A DNA stretch of 64,000 nt. Source: Pelotomaculum schinkii (GTDB lineage: Bacteria; Bacillota; Desulfotomaculia; Desulfotomaculales; Pelotomaculaceae). Where the stretch lies: contig NZ_QFGA01000001.1 in the NCBI RefSeq assembly GCF_004369205.1, positions 1,612,001 to 1,676,000 on the forward strand. The letters are read 5' to 3'. A program made the translations under genes and the position numbers. The notes under the pieces were generated by a model. That model was given only the letters and a program-made list of their open reading frames with translations. It did not search any database and was not told the origin of the DNA. This document shows positions 47,235 to 55,672 of this stretch, in pieces. Positions within the stretch are counted from its first letter, which is position 1, and each line of letters opens with the position of its first letter.

Positions 47235-49973
47235 TTACTGCGCGGTGATAAAATTGACATAAATCAAGAATCGCTTCAGGATCGCCGCGCTCTGGGCACG
47301 GTCGGCATTGCTTCCGGGGGAGAACGCGCCACCCGGCATGCCGCTTATAATACCCGCCTTAACCGCCAGGGCCGCGTCGGCTGCCGCCCAGGAAGAAATT
47401 TCCTGCCTGTCGTTAAACCTGGCCAACTGCTCTTCCTGCTCAGGAGCGGATAAGCTATCCTCTTTGCCGGCTACGCGCGCCGCCCTGGCAATCATGGCCG
47501 TCATTTCCTCCCGGGTGATGCAGGCGTCCGGCTTAAAAAGGCCTCCTTCATAGCCCTTAATGATGTTTTCAGCCGCGGCGGCGGCGACACTGCCGGCATA
47601 CCAGTCCGTGCCGGCCACATCTTGAAACTGTCCTGCCTTTAAAACTCCTTCTTCCAGACCTAAAGCCCTCACCAGCAGGGCGGCAAATTCTGCCCTTGTT
47701 ACATTGCTGTCAGGTTCATAGATGTTTTCACCTTTGCCGGCGATCAGCATCTTGGAAGCCAGCAGCTCAATATCCGCTTTGGCCCAGTTGTCCTGGATGT
47801 CGGAAAAGGTTTCGGCGGACTGCAGGACAGTATATAAACTGTTCGTCCGGTTCAAAATAACCGCGATATTTTTACCGTCCCTGGTTTCAAAGCGGGTGGG
47901 CACGGGCAGAAATCCGCTTTTCGCTTCATTCCACAGGGCGCCGGTGGCTTGGTTGACATTGACATTGTCACCAAGCGTGAGTTCCCGCTCCACGTATTTG
48001 CCGCCGAAAGACTTATACTCCACTTTTTTGCCGTTGGGCGCGGTAATTTCTATCCTGAACTCCACCGGTTCAACCAGCATCTGCTGTCCTTCCCGGACAT
48101 GGGCGGCAAGTTCGCTTTTAATGTCTTCCGTCGCTTTGGAGATCACAATGTTCATGTTCAGCTCTTCCGGCTTTACGCCCAGCCCGGCGGCTATTTCGTC
48201 AAGATTGAGGGCCTCCAGAGGCAGGGTGTAATTCCCGGTCAGGCTGTTTATCCCCAGCAGCATCCCTTTTTCTTGAGCTTTTTGCAGCGCCGCGGCGGGT
48301 ACTTCCACGATCACTTCATCCACATCGGCGGTGGAATTCACAGCCAGCCTGCCCCCCGGCTCTCCTTTTTCGATATCTTCCAGCACGCCCGCCAGCAAAG
48401 TAAGCTTTTCTCCTTTACGTCCGTTTTCCAGGTCTATTAATTCTTTTTTTATATTCTCCTCATTAATAGCAACCGCAGCAACCCCGGCAGCCCCGGTAGG
48501 CGCTGGCGTTGCTCCGGGGACGTTGAACGTCAAGGCCAGAACATCGCTGTTCCGCTTGCCCCGCCCCACCGCCATCGCTTTGACCGTGGTGGTGGTATTC
48601 ACAACAATCGGATCAACCTGCCCTTGCTGCGGGCCACAGCCGTGTAGATTGAAGATCTTGCTGTCAAGGTCCGGCGTGGAACCGTCGGTGGTATAATAAG
48701 TATTGGATTTTAACTCAGTCTCCAGGTAGATTTCTGAGCCGCTTGCCACCTCGCCGCCCTGCGTGGCTACTTTTTTTGAGGAATCAGGAGTAATGATTTT
48801 TGCCACCGGCTTGGCCCACTGCCCCGGTGAACTGGTCGACACGGTAATGTACTTTAATCTTTTGACAAACCCCAGGAGGGTTTGTTCCGTTCGCGCCCGC
48901 TGCCCAAAACATAGTACCGGCGTATCGGTGGCATCCATATCGCCAAAGTCTGAAGAGCCCTCAACCCGCTTCAGGGCTATGATCGGCTCCACTTCCGTTT
49001 GGCCGGGGAACCTGTAGCGTGTTGTATGCAACAATTCATCTGCAGTGAAGCTGATCGTGTATCCGTCGCTGCCCTGAAAAGTGATCATCTTGGCGCCGCC
49101 AGTTCCGGCCTGATTCAGTAAAGTTTGCAGCAGCACACCTTCAGCGGCCACAGGTTTATCCTGGGGCATGTCGCTCGTCGTTGAATACAGCACCCTTTCC
49201 TGGTGCATCGCTTCCAGCTCAGCCCGGGTAAAAGAAACTTTTTGGGATACCCCGTTGCCGTTAATGAATAAAATAGCATCCGGTTTTGTTGGGTCATCCC
49301 CGCCTCCACCCCCTGTTACCGTAAAGCTGGAAGTTTGGGCGGCGGCCAGCCCGGCCCCGGTAATGGCAATGGTATATTCGCCGCCCACCGCGTCGGCGGC
49401 CAGGGTAAACATGGTCATGAAACTGCCGTCGACCACAGACGGCTGGGCTATATAAACCCGCCCGTTCTCGCTGTTGCGCACGGTAATGGCCAACTGGCTT
49501 ACATTGGTGGCTGTGCCGGCTATTTCCACGACGTCTCCGGCTTTAAATCTCTGACCGCTCGACGGACTTTGCAGTCCAACTTCAGTCTCGGTAGCGCTTA
49601 CTATAAACTTGTACTTTTTTACGGACAGTCCTAAACCGCTGAGGGAAATGGTGTATTCTCCCTGCGCGGCGCCGGCATCCAGGGTGAAGCTGGTAGCAAA
49701 CAGGCCGTCTTCCACTTCGGGCTGGGCCGTATATACCAGGACTCCCTGCTCATTTTTTACCGCTATAGAGACCTCGGATATGCCCTGAGCGGTTCCCGCT
49801 ATTTCAACGCTGCCGCCCGGCTGGAATACCTGCCGGGATTTGGGGGAAGTCAGGCTGGCCTGGACGCTGCTGCCCGCATAACCGGGGTATATATTGATAC
49901 CTGACATCGTCAGCGCCAGGATTAGTGTCATTAAGGCACACAGGATCTTCTTCTGGTTTTGGTATAACTTCAT
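47235..49973 (-). CDS. Large S-layer-anchored PF00174-like protein (912 residues)
   Basis: Signal peptide (1-33), two Ig-like sandwiches (about 37-215; SPKSRQVFQPGGSVEIAGTA and SPSSGQRFKAGDVVEIAGTA), PF00174-like domain (about 230-385; INGNGVSQKVSFTRAELEAM, FQGSDGYTISFTADELLHTT, VLCFGQRARTEQTLLGFVKR), chitobiase-C-like domain (about 395-490; NTYYTTDGSTPDLDSKIFNL, GRGKRNSDVLALTFNV). A unique region at about 500-725 (VDEVIVEVPAAALQKAQEKG, EFRIEITAPNGKKVEYKSFG) resembles no domain I know. Three SLH repeats end it (about 728-905). It has the richest architecture of the family and lies downstream of another PF00174-like gene, 38 bases apart. Confidence 0.85.
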   Translation of the reverse strand: MKLYQNQKKILCALMTLILALTMSGINIYPGYAGSSVQASLTSPKSRQVFQPGGSVEIAGTAQGISEVSIAVKNEQGVLVYTAQPEVEDGLFATSFTLDAGAAQGEYTISLSGLGLSVKKYKFIVSATETEVGLQSPSSGQRFKAGDVVEIAGTATNVSQLAITVRNSENGRVYIAQPSVVDGSFMTMFTLAADAVGGEYTIAITGAGLAAAQTSSFTVTGGGGGDDPTKPDAILFINGNGVSQKVSFTRAELEAMHQERVLYSTTSDMPQDKPVAAEGVLLQTLLNQAGTGGAKMITFQGSDGYTISFTADELLHTTRYRFPGQTEVEPIIALKRVEGSSDFGDMDATDTPVLCFGQRARTEQTLLGFVKRLKYITVSTSSPGQWAKPVAKIITPDSSKKVATQGGEVASGSEIYLETELKSNTYYTTDGSTPDLDSKIFNLHGCGPQQGQVDPIVVNTTTTVKAMAVGRGKRNSDVLALTFNVPGATPAPTGAAGVAAVAINEENIKKELIDLENGRKGEKLTLLAGVLEDIEKGEPGGRLAVNSTADVDEVIVEVPAAALQKAQEKGMLLGINSLTGNYTLPLEALNLDEIAAGLGVKPEELNMNIVISKATEDIKSELAAHVREGQQMLVEPVEFRIEITAPNGKKVEYKSFGGKYVERELTLGDNVNVNQATGALWNEAKSGFLPVPTRFETRDGKNIAVILNRTNSLYTVLQSAETFSDIQDNWAKADIELLASKMLIAGKGENIYEPDSNVTRAEFAALLVRALGLEEGVLKAGQFQDVAGTDWYAGSVAAAAAENIIKGYEGGLFKPDACITREEMTAMIARAARVAGKEDSLSAPEQEEQLARFNDRQEISSWAAADAALAVKAGIISGMPGGAFSPGSNADRAQSAAILKRFLIYVNFITAQ

Positions 49974-50011
49974 TTATATTCTCCTCTCTCCTTCCCTTGG
50001 ACCTGACGACG

Positions 50012-51688
50012 CTATTTAATGTCGAAACTCAGATCATGATTGCTATTGCCCAGAAGGTTATGGTCGATTGGGTTGTCCCAGACGAATACGTCGACATAGG
50101 CTTTACCGCTCAAACCATCGGGCAGGGTGAATTCTGCTTTCGCCGTACATCCATCAACATCTACCACGGTTTGGGCGGCTGTGTATCCAACGATTTTTCC
50201 CCCGCTGGCCGCGCCCGCGTCTTCTCCCGCGCGCACCTGGATGATCAGGAAGGTGTCTTTGGCGGTATTTACATCGTTAATCATCTTTGTTTCGATGCAG
50301 TATCCCCCGCCGGGGGCCACGGACGTTGCCGCCTGTCCGCTATAGTCCAGCAGCCGCACTTGATCTATGGTTACTTCGTCATCTACATTAACCAATTTAA
50401 TGGTGTTGACATACCGCAGGCGGTTGGCGCTCAAATCGCCGCTGTTCAGATTGCGCAGGATTTGTATTTTCACGGTCTGGCCGCCCGACACATCGCTTAC
50501 TTCCTGCCCGTTTACCTCGTAAGCCAGCAGGCATTGCTGATCTGTCAAGCTCTGCACGGTTCCGCCGTCATATTCTTCGCCGCCGGCACCGATGAATTTT
50601 ACTTGCCAGTTGCTGGAGACATCCAGTTGTCCCAGCAGGGTGCTCAGCAGCACCCCTTTGGCGTTCAGGGTTACGGTCTGGCCGTTGTCGCTGCACTGGT
50701 AAGCCGCCTGGGTCTGGACCATGGCTTTTAATGTCTCAACGGTGTAGTCAATGGGGGTGGTAATCCCCGCGCCTTTGACGGTGCAAGCCAGCGACCCCAG
50801 GCTATAATGGAAGGTACTCACCTCGCTGTCCAGCCTGCCCAGGCCTATGGCCCTGGCTTTGATGGTCATATCTCCGGTTACGGGTATGGGTTTATTAAAC
50901 TCTGGCCTGAAGGTCGGGTAGCTGATGTTGAATATATTGCTTTTTACCGTGGGTTCGGTTCCGTCCAGGGTGTAGTATATTCTGGTGTGCCAAAGGGAGT
51001 CGTCTCCGTAGTGCAATTTTACTTCTGTTCCCGGAACCACCGTGCCGGAGTCAGGCTCGGCCCAGGGCATGTCCCATTGCTCCAGGGATTCGGTGGTTAC
51101 CTCGATCGTGCATCCGGGCAGCAGTCCTTCCATTTGTTCTCCTTTACAGCAGGTTGGCTCCAGCGGTGATTGCTGCCCGTAAATAATTTTGCCGCCGTTG
51201 CGAAAGGCAATCATGGCATCCACCGGCACGGCTCCTTCTTCGCTTCTCCCGGCCGGCGGCCATTCGGAACAGTCAAGGAAATTTTCGCCCGCTGGGAAAT
51301 AGTAGCGAGGCAGATCCATTAAATCTCTTTTGGTGAAGTAAGCATAGGTGCTGGTGGGTGATTTTATTTTGATCGTGGTGGCGCTGTCTTTCAGACCGCC
51401 TGCTTGTTCAAAAAGTGTCTTTAAGGTTACGCCGGTGGTGTTTCTATAATCCTGCAAAGAGGGATAATAATTGTAGCCGGTATAGTCTGCTGTTGTTTGC
51501 ATAGCTTTTAACTGATCCATGGTAAATTGCACCGTCTTATTAACACCGTCGCCTTTCACCGTTAACGCTATCGTGTCGTCCGCACTCGACACTTGCGGCG
51601 CCATCATGACCAGGAACCCGACAATAGCGCTCAACATCACCAGGCAGGCCGCCAGTTTTCGAAAATTAAATTTTCTATAAAATGCCAT
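50012..51688 (-). CDS. Secreted protein with two PF00174-like domains and the shared C-terminal domain
   Basis: 558 residues. Signal peptide (about 1-36, VSSAD), PF00174-like domain (about 38-215; VKGDGVNKTVQFTMDQLKAM, GVTLKTLFEQAGGLKDSATT, IIYGQQSPLEPTCCKGEQME), chitobiase-C-like domain (about 220-305; YYTLDGTEPTVKSNIFNISY). A second, shorter PF00174-like unit follows (about 308-440; VKGAGITTPIDYTVETLKAM, GVLLSTLLGQLDVSSNWQVK, LAYEVNGQEVSDVSGGQTVK). The shared C-terminal domain closes it (about 445-558; YSGQAATSVAPGGGYCIETK, KAYVDVFVWDN). It has no SLH, so here the shared C-terminal domain takes the place SLH has in its paralogues. It is the natural link between the two architectures in this island. 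Confidence 0.84.
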   Translation of the reverse strand: MAFYRKFNFRKLAACLVMLSAIVGFLVMMAPQVSSADDTIALTVKGDGVNKTVQFTMDQLKAMQTTADYTGYNYYPSLQDYRNTTGVTLKTLFEQAGGLKDSATTIKIKSPTSTYAYFTKRDLMDLPRYYFPAGENFLDCSEWPPAGRSEEGAVPVDAMIAFRNGGKIIYGQQSPLEPTCCKGEQMEGLLPGCTIEVTTESLEQWDMPWAEPDSGTVVPGTEVKLHYGDDSLWHTRIYYTLDGTEPTVKSNIFNISYPTFRPEFNKPIPVTGDMTIKARAIGLGRLDSEVSTFHYSLGSLACTVKGAGITTPIDYTVETLKAMVQTQAAYQCSDNGQTVTLNAKGVLLSTLLGQLDVSSNWQVKFIGAGGEEYDGGTVQSLTDQQCLLAYEVNGQEVSDVSGGQTVKIQILRNLNSGDLSANRLRYVNTIKLVNVDDEVTIDQVRLLDYSGQAATSVAPGGGYCIETKMINDVNTAKDTFLIIQVRAGEDAGAASGGKIVGYTAAQTVVDVDGCTAKAEFTLPDGLSGKAYVDVFVWDNPIDHNLLGNSNHDLSFDIK

Positions 51689-51964
51689 TATTCTCCACCT
51701 TTCACAGCTACCAAATTTGATGTTATGGAAAAGATAAAATTTGTTTTTGAGCAGTAAGAAACACTTTGGTTGCAGTCATTTGGTCATGCAAAAAAATGGA
51801 ATCTGATGTTATGTGCTAGTACCAACAGAACCGTCCCCCCGGCATGCCGGCATCGCCCCTATTTTTCGTGAAGAGTTCACTATCTGTTCACTCCATGTTC
51901 ACAATGGCGGGCTATAATCGTAATCACAAACAAACCATATGATAATGAAAAATAATATTTTCAA

Positions 51965-53350
51965 CTACTTATTTAACGCGTTCACAATGACCGTAACCGC
52001 CTCCGCCCTGGTGGCGCTGCCCAGGGGCCGGACGGTGTTGTCGGGATAACCCTTCATGATCCCGTTCCCGGTGGCGGTGGCGATGGCTTCCCCGGCCCAC
52101 CCGGAAATGCTGCCGCTGTCGGCAAACTGGCTCTGTCCTGTTGCCGGGGCCAGTTTGGCGGCCTTGACGACCATTACAGCCATCTGCTCGCGGGTAATCA
52201 GGTCGTCCGGGCCGAAGGTATTATCCTCATAACCATTCACCACACCATTGGCTGCTGCCGCGGCAATATAGTCTTTGGCCCAGTGCGCCGCGGTGTCGGC
52301 AAAGACCTTGCCGCCTTTGTTCTCAAGCTGGAAGGCCTTCACCAGCACGGTGGCAAATTCGGCCCGGGTAATGGTATTGTCAGGCTTGAAGCTGCCGTCT
52401 GGATAACCGTCGATCGCTCCCAAGGCCACCAGCTTGTTGATATTGCTCAAAGCCCAGTGGCCGGTGAGGTCTTTTAATGTTGCCGCCGTCGTCCCGGCCG
52501 GCCCGGTTTCTGCTTCCCTGACGGCGGCCAGCACGGCAAACTTGGTGAAGTGGTTCACCTGCACGGTCACGGTGTTGCCGGACACGGTGCCGCCGAGGTT
52601 CACCCACTGGCCCAGGGTTTCGTCGTAGTATCCGATCGCAGGGGTTTCACCCGCGCCGATTAAGTTGGGATCGAAGCTGAGCCTGATGGTTACATCCTTG
52701 GCAAAGCTGTAGCTGCTCTCGCCCCCCACGCTGAACTCGTACACGCTGCCGGCCAGTCTGAAGCCGGCGGGCACGGCGGGAGGGCTGGTTATTTTCTGGA
52801 CTTTTACTTCCACTTTACTGGCGCCTGTCAGCGCGCCGGCCGGCACTACAACAGTGGCTTCATTGCCGAGGCTGATGGTGCCGCCGGCGGCAGGTGCGAC
52901 GGTAGCCGTCCCGGTGGTGGAGGCAACTGCCTGCGGCGTTGCGGCGCCACCGCCGCCACCGCCGCCACTGGAAGGTGTATCGCTCTTACTAACCTTGAAA
53001 GTGAAATCAACCGGCACAGCTAATCCTTCTGCTCCAATTTTGATGGTATATTGACCCTCCACCGCGTCATCATTGAGTTGAAACTCCGTAGAGAAAGCGC
53101 CGTTTTCTACCGGAGGCTGCGCCGCATAGGCAATGCCGCCTCCAGCATTGCGCACTAGAATAGCGACCTGGTTAGTATTTTGGGCTTTTCCAGAAATTTG
53201 AACGTTATCTCCCGGTTTATAGCTTTGGGAAGAACTTGGCGAATCAAGACTGATTGACGCTTCGTCACCCTCGGCAAAAGCAACTTCCATTAACAACAAG
53301 CAAAATACTGAAACTAATAACGCCCTAAAAAGTTTTCTTGAAAATACCAT
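51965..53350 (-). CDS. SLH protein with Ig-like and ZU5-like domains
   Basis: 461 residues. Signal peptide (about 1-26, EVAFAEGD). The Ig-like sandwich (about 30-122; SPSSSQSYKPGDNVQISGKA) is the type found in the PF00174-like proteins. After a Gly-rich linker (SSGGGGGGGAATPQ) comes a ZU5-like beta region (about 150-280; VAPAAGGTISLGNEATVVVP, GYYDETLGQWVNLGGTVSGN) and three SLH repeats (about 293-460; TGHWALSNINKLVALGAIDG). It lacks the PF00174-like domain and may be a structural S-layer component. A long leader of about 450 bases precedes it. Confidence 0.86.
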   Translation of the reverse strand: MVFSRKLFRALLVSVFCLLLMEVAFAEGDEASISLDSPSSSQSYKPGDNVQISGKAQNTNQVAILVRNAGGGIAYAAQPPVENGAFSTEFQLNDDAVEGQYTIKIGAEGLAVPVDFTFKVSKSDTPSSGGGGGGGAATPQAVASTTGTATVAPAAGGTISLGNEATVVVPAGALTGASKVEVKVQKITSPPAVPAGFRLAGSVYEFSVGGESSYSFAKDVTIRLSFDPNLIGAGETPAIGYYDETLGQWVNLGGTVSGNTVTVQVNHFTKFAVLAAVREAETGPAGTTAATLKDLTGHWALSNINKLVALGAIDGYPDGSFKPDNTITRAEFATVLVKAFQLENKGGKVFADTAAHWAKDYIAAAAANGVVNGYEDNTFGPDDLITREQMAVMVVKAAKLAPATGQSQFADSGSISGWAGEAIATATGNGIMKGYPDNTVRPLGSATRAEAVTVIVNALNK

Positions 53351-53520
53351 CTTCTCACGAATCCTTCCTTTCTGATAAATGAAATTAACGTCCGCTAGTG
53401 CCGATCATGCCTGACAGAATATTTAATTTACAACTAGGTCCGGGCCTGCCTAAAATCCCTTGACGGCACATAATTTCTTTCTCTAGGCATTCCTCCTTAA
53501 TTTGTTATATTGTGCATTGT

Positions 53521-53625
53521 CGATTATTGACCGGCGGTTGAAGGGAGCCCGTAGGGAGACTGGAATACCGCCCATGCGGACGGCGCAGCCGAAGGCCGCT
53601 CATGAGTTTAATACTCGGAGTGATT
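53521..53625 (-). other. GC-rich structured segment in the SLH gene leader
   Basis: On the minus strand GAGTATTAAACTC, GCGGCCTTCGGCTGC (a stem closed by TTCG) and CCGTCCGCATGGGCGG can each fold as a hairpin, in a much more AT-rich surrounding. It might be a regulatory RNA structure or a repeat fragment. It does not fit the c-di-GMP riboswitch consensus. Confidence 0.4.
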
Positions 53626-53809
53626 TTTCAGATAGTCCCGTGGTAGATATGTAGATTTATAATTATGAGATTGGGAGATACTTTCTTTTCCACATTGGCT
53701 TTACGACAAGAGACATAATAATGCATAGCAATGTATAACTTAATTCGTTTTAACCCAAAAACGACTTCATGTAAACAAAACGATACAAAAAGTTACATAA
53801 CTAAATATA

Positions 53810-53839
53810 ATATTATTACGTACAAGAAATATTTGTCAA
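53810..53839 (-). promoter_or_regulatory. Likely SigA promoter for the Ig/ZU5/SLH gene
   Basis: TTGACA (53834-53839), 18 bases, TAATAT (53810-53815) on the minus strand, about 460 bases before the start at 53350. Apart from the structured segment near 53521-53625, the leader shows nothing recognisable. Confidence 0.6.
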
Positions 53840-53965
53840 TAGGCTTTCCTGTTCAAGGAAATTTTCTTTATATCGGAAAACAACCCATAGCCATCATTGC
53901 CGCCAGCCGAAGTAGAGTAGGCCCTATAAAGACAATATCTTTCCCCCTCTGTTAGCTTGTGGTGG

Positions 53966-54137
53966 GAACCAGAAAATGCATTCTGTGAAGAATGCAAAAA
54001 AGATGTCGCCTATTCTGTCGAAAATGTTCTATGACAGGCACATTGAAAGGGGCTCCACAAAAGTACAACATTGGAAAACTTATGACATCGAGAATTATGC
54101 CCGGGTCATGTTTAGCAGGTCAATTAGAAGTTGACGA
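53966..54137 (+). pseudogene. Remnant of a YgiT/XRE-type zinc-finger protein
   Basis: One frame gives ENAFCEECKKDVAYSVENVL and a stop; a neighbouring frame continues MTGTLKGAPQKYNIGK. CEEC-KKDVAYSVE followed by TGTLKG-type strands resembles the first half of YgiT-type zinc fingers attached to antitoxin or DUF4065-associated regulators. The second Cys pair and helix-turn-helix are missing. The call rests on a short match. Confidence 0.3.
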
Positions 54138-54178
54138 AGGTAAAGCTGTATAATGGCATTATAGAAACATCAAGAGCA

Positions 54179-54220
54179 AACAGCCCCTGCGGATGGAACC
54201 CGCCGGGGCTGTTCTCTTTC
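54179..54220 (+). terminator. Terminator upstream of the GntR operon
   Basis: A 9-base stem AACAGCCCC/GGGGCTGTT with CTCTTTC after it on the plus strand. It insulates the following promoter. Confidence 0.65.
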
Positions 54221-54300
54221 AGCAAACTAAATGCCGGCAGGCTGCCGGGGCCGGCCCGGGCGGTTATTGTACTTGATTTTCAAGGTATGGTTCAAGCCTC

Positions 54301-54367
54301 TTTACAAGGCCAAATAATGGGTATATAATTTAGAAGCGTACCAACTGTACTATTTGTATTAATACAA
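54301..54367 (+). promoter_or_regulatory. Promoter and palindromic operator of the GntR-ABC operon
   Basis: TTTACA (54301-54306), 17 bases, TATAAT (54324-54329). Downstream at 54354-54367 lies the perfect palindrome TTGTATTAATACAA, 23 bases before the gntR start. It is similar to known YtrA-type GntR operators (TAATACA half-sites), so autorepression is likely. Confidence 0.75.
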
Positions 54368-54389
54368 TCTTATGGAAAGGAGGGGCACT

Positions 54390-54776
54390 ATGTTTGAATT
54401 GGACCTGCGGAGCCGCGCGCCTATTTATGAACAACTGGTTGATAAAATCAAAGAGCTCATCATAAATAACGTCCTCAAACCTGACGAGCAATTACCTGCC
54501 GTACGGGTTCTGGCCAGTGAATTAACCATTAATCCCAATACCATCCAGAAGGCCTACCGGGAACTGGAGTACCGGGAATATATTTACTCTATTCCGGGAA
54601 AAGGCAGCTTCGTCAAGCCTGCTATTCCCGAGAACAACACAGCTCGCATGCAAACACTGGAAAACGAGCTTTCGAGAATTGTGTCGGAGATGCTTTATCT
54701 TGGCGCTTCCCCCCAAGAAATCATTACCCGGGTTAAAACGCGGTTAGCCAAAAATGGAGGAGGTAAAAACGGATGA
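54390..54776 (+). CDS. GntR-family transcriptional regulator (YtrA-like)
   Basis: 128 residues. The N-terminal winged helix-turn-helix (about 5-72) has RAPIYEQLVDKIKELIINNV, LPAVRVLASELTINPNTIQK and YSIPGKGSFV. The short C-terminal tail of about 50 residues without a large effector domain is the YtrA subfamily mark. The ATG at 54390 follows AAAGGAGG; an upstream ATG at 54372 is rejected because that site overlaps it. It is first in an operon with an ABC ATPase and a permease, and ends in an ATGA overlap with the ATPase. It probably represses its own operon, perhaps in response to a cell-wall-active compound as in Bacillus ytr. Confidence 0.92.
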   Translation: MFELDLRSRAPIYEQLVDKIKELIINNVLKPDEQLPAVRVLASELTINPNTIQKAYRELEYREYIYSIPGKGSFVKPAIPENNTARMQTLENELSRIVSEMLYLGASPQEIITRVKTRLAKNGGGKNG

Positions 54777-55672
54777 TTGAGCTGGAAAGTGTCAGCAAGA
54801 GCTTCCAGGATTTAGAGGCGCTTAAGGACGTAAGCCTGTCCGTGCGCAAAGGCTCTATTTACGGGCTGGTCGGCTCCAACGGAGCTGGAAAAACAACATT
54901 ATTAAAACTTTTAGCCGGCATTTATAAACAAAATTCAGGCAAGCTCACGATTGACGACCAACCGGTATTTGAAAACGACTGGATTAAATCGCGCACAGTT
55001 TTTATTCCCGATCTGCTATACTATTTCCCTAATTTTACAATTCAAGACATGGCTCATTTCTATGCGCATATTTACCCCCGCTGGGACCAGGCGCGTTTCG
55101 AAAAACTCGGGGGCGCTTTTAATATCGAGGCCAAACGGCGCGTGAAAACTCTGTCCAAAGGGATGCAGCGCCAGGTCTCCTTTTGGCTGAGTTTGGCGCT
55201 GACACCTGATGTGATGATCTTGGACGAGCCTCTTGACGGGTTGGATCCGGTGATGCGTCAAAAAGTAAAGAACCTCATTATTCAGGACGTGGCTGAAAGA
55301 GAAATGACCGTCATGCTCTCTTCACACAATTTACGCGATCTGGAAGATATCTGCGACTATATCGGCATTTTACACCAGGGCAGAATGCTGATTCAGAAGG
55401 ACCTGGACGCTCTGAAAGCGGACGTACATAAGATCCAGATTGCTTTTAGCGGAGAGACCCCCCCGGCGCTGCTTCAGGACATGCCGGCGCTCTACCGGGA
55501 AAAAAGAGGCAGCGTGCTGATCTTAATCGTGCGCGGCGCATATGAAGAGATCATGAAGCGCATGCAGTCCTATCACCCTGCCATTTTGGATGTCCTGCCG
55601 CTCACTTTGGAGGAAATATTCATCTATGAAATGGGGGATCATGGTTATGAAATCAAAAACATCCTTGCTTAA
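54773..55672 (+). CDS. ABC transporter ATP-binding protein (YtrB-like)
   Basis: 299 residues. Walker A GSNGAGKTTLLKLLAGI near 35, signature LSKGMQRQVSFWLSLAL near 129 (LSKGM instead of LSGGQ, common in exporters of this type), Walker B VMILDEPLDGLDP near 147 and H-loop MLSSHN near 181. The C-terminal 90 residues are a non-catalytic extension. It overlaps gntR by four bases and the permease by 26, so the three are tightly coupled. Probably powers export or sensing of an antimicrobial or envelope compound. Confidence 0.93.
   Translation: MIELESVSKSFQDLEALKDVSLSVRKGSIYGLVGSNGAGKTTLLKLLAGIYKQNSGKLTIDDQPVFENDWIKSRTVFIPDLLYYFPNFTIQDMAHFYAHIYPRWDQARFEKLGGAFNIEAKRRVKTLSKGMQRQVSFWLSLALTPDVMILDEPLDGLDPVMRQKVKNLIIQDVAEREMTVMLSSHNLRDLEDICDYIGILHQGRMLIQKDLDALKADVHKIQIAFSGETPPALLQDMPALYREKRGSVLILIVRGAYEEIMKRMQSYHPAILDVLPLTLEEIFIYEMGDHGYEIKNILA

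Noticed and set aside
53521-53625. c-di-GMP riboswitch before the SLH gene
   Set aside because: The conserved class I and class II core sequences are not present.
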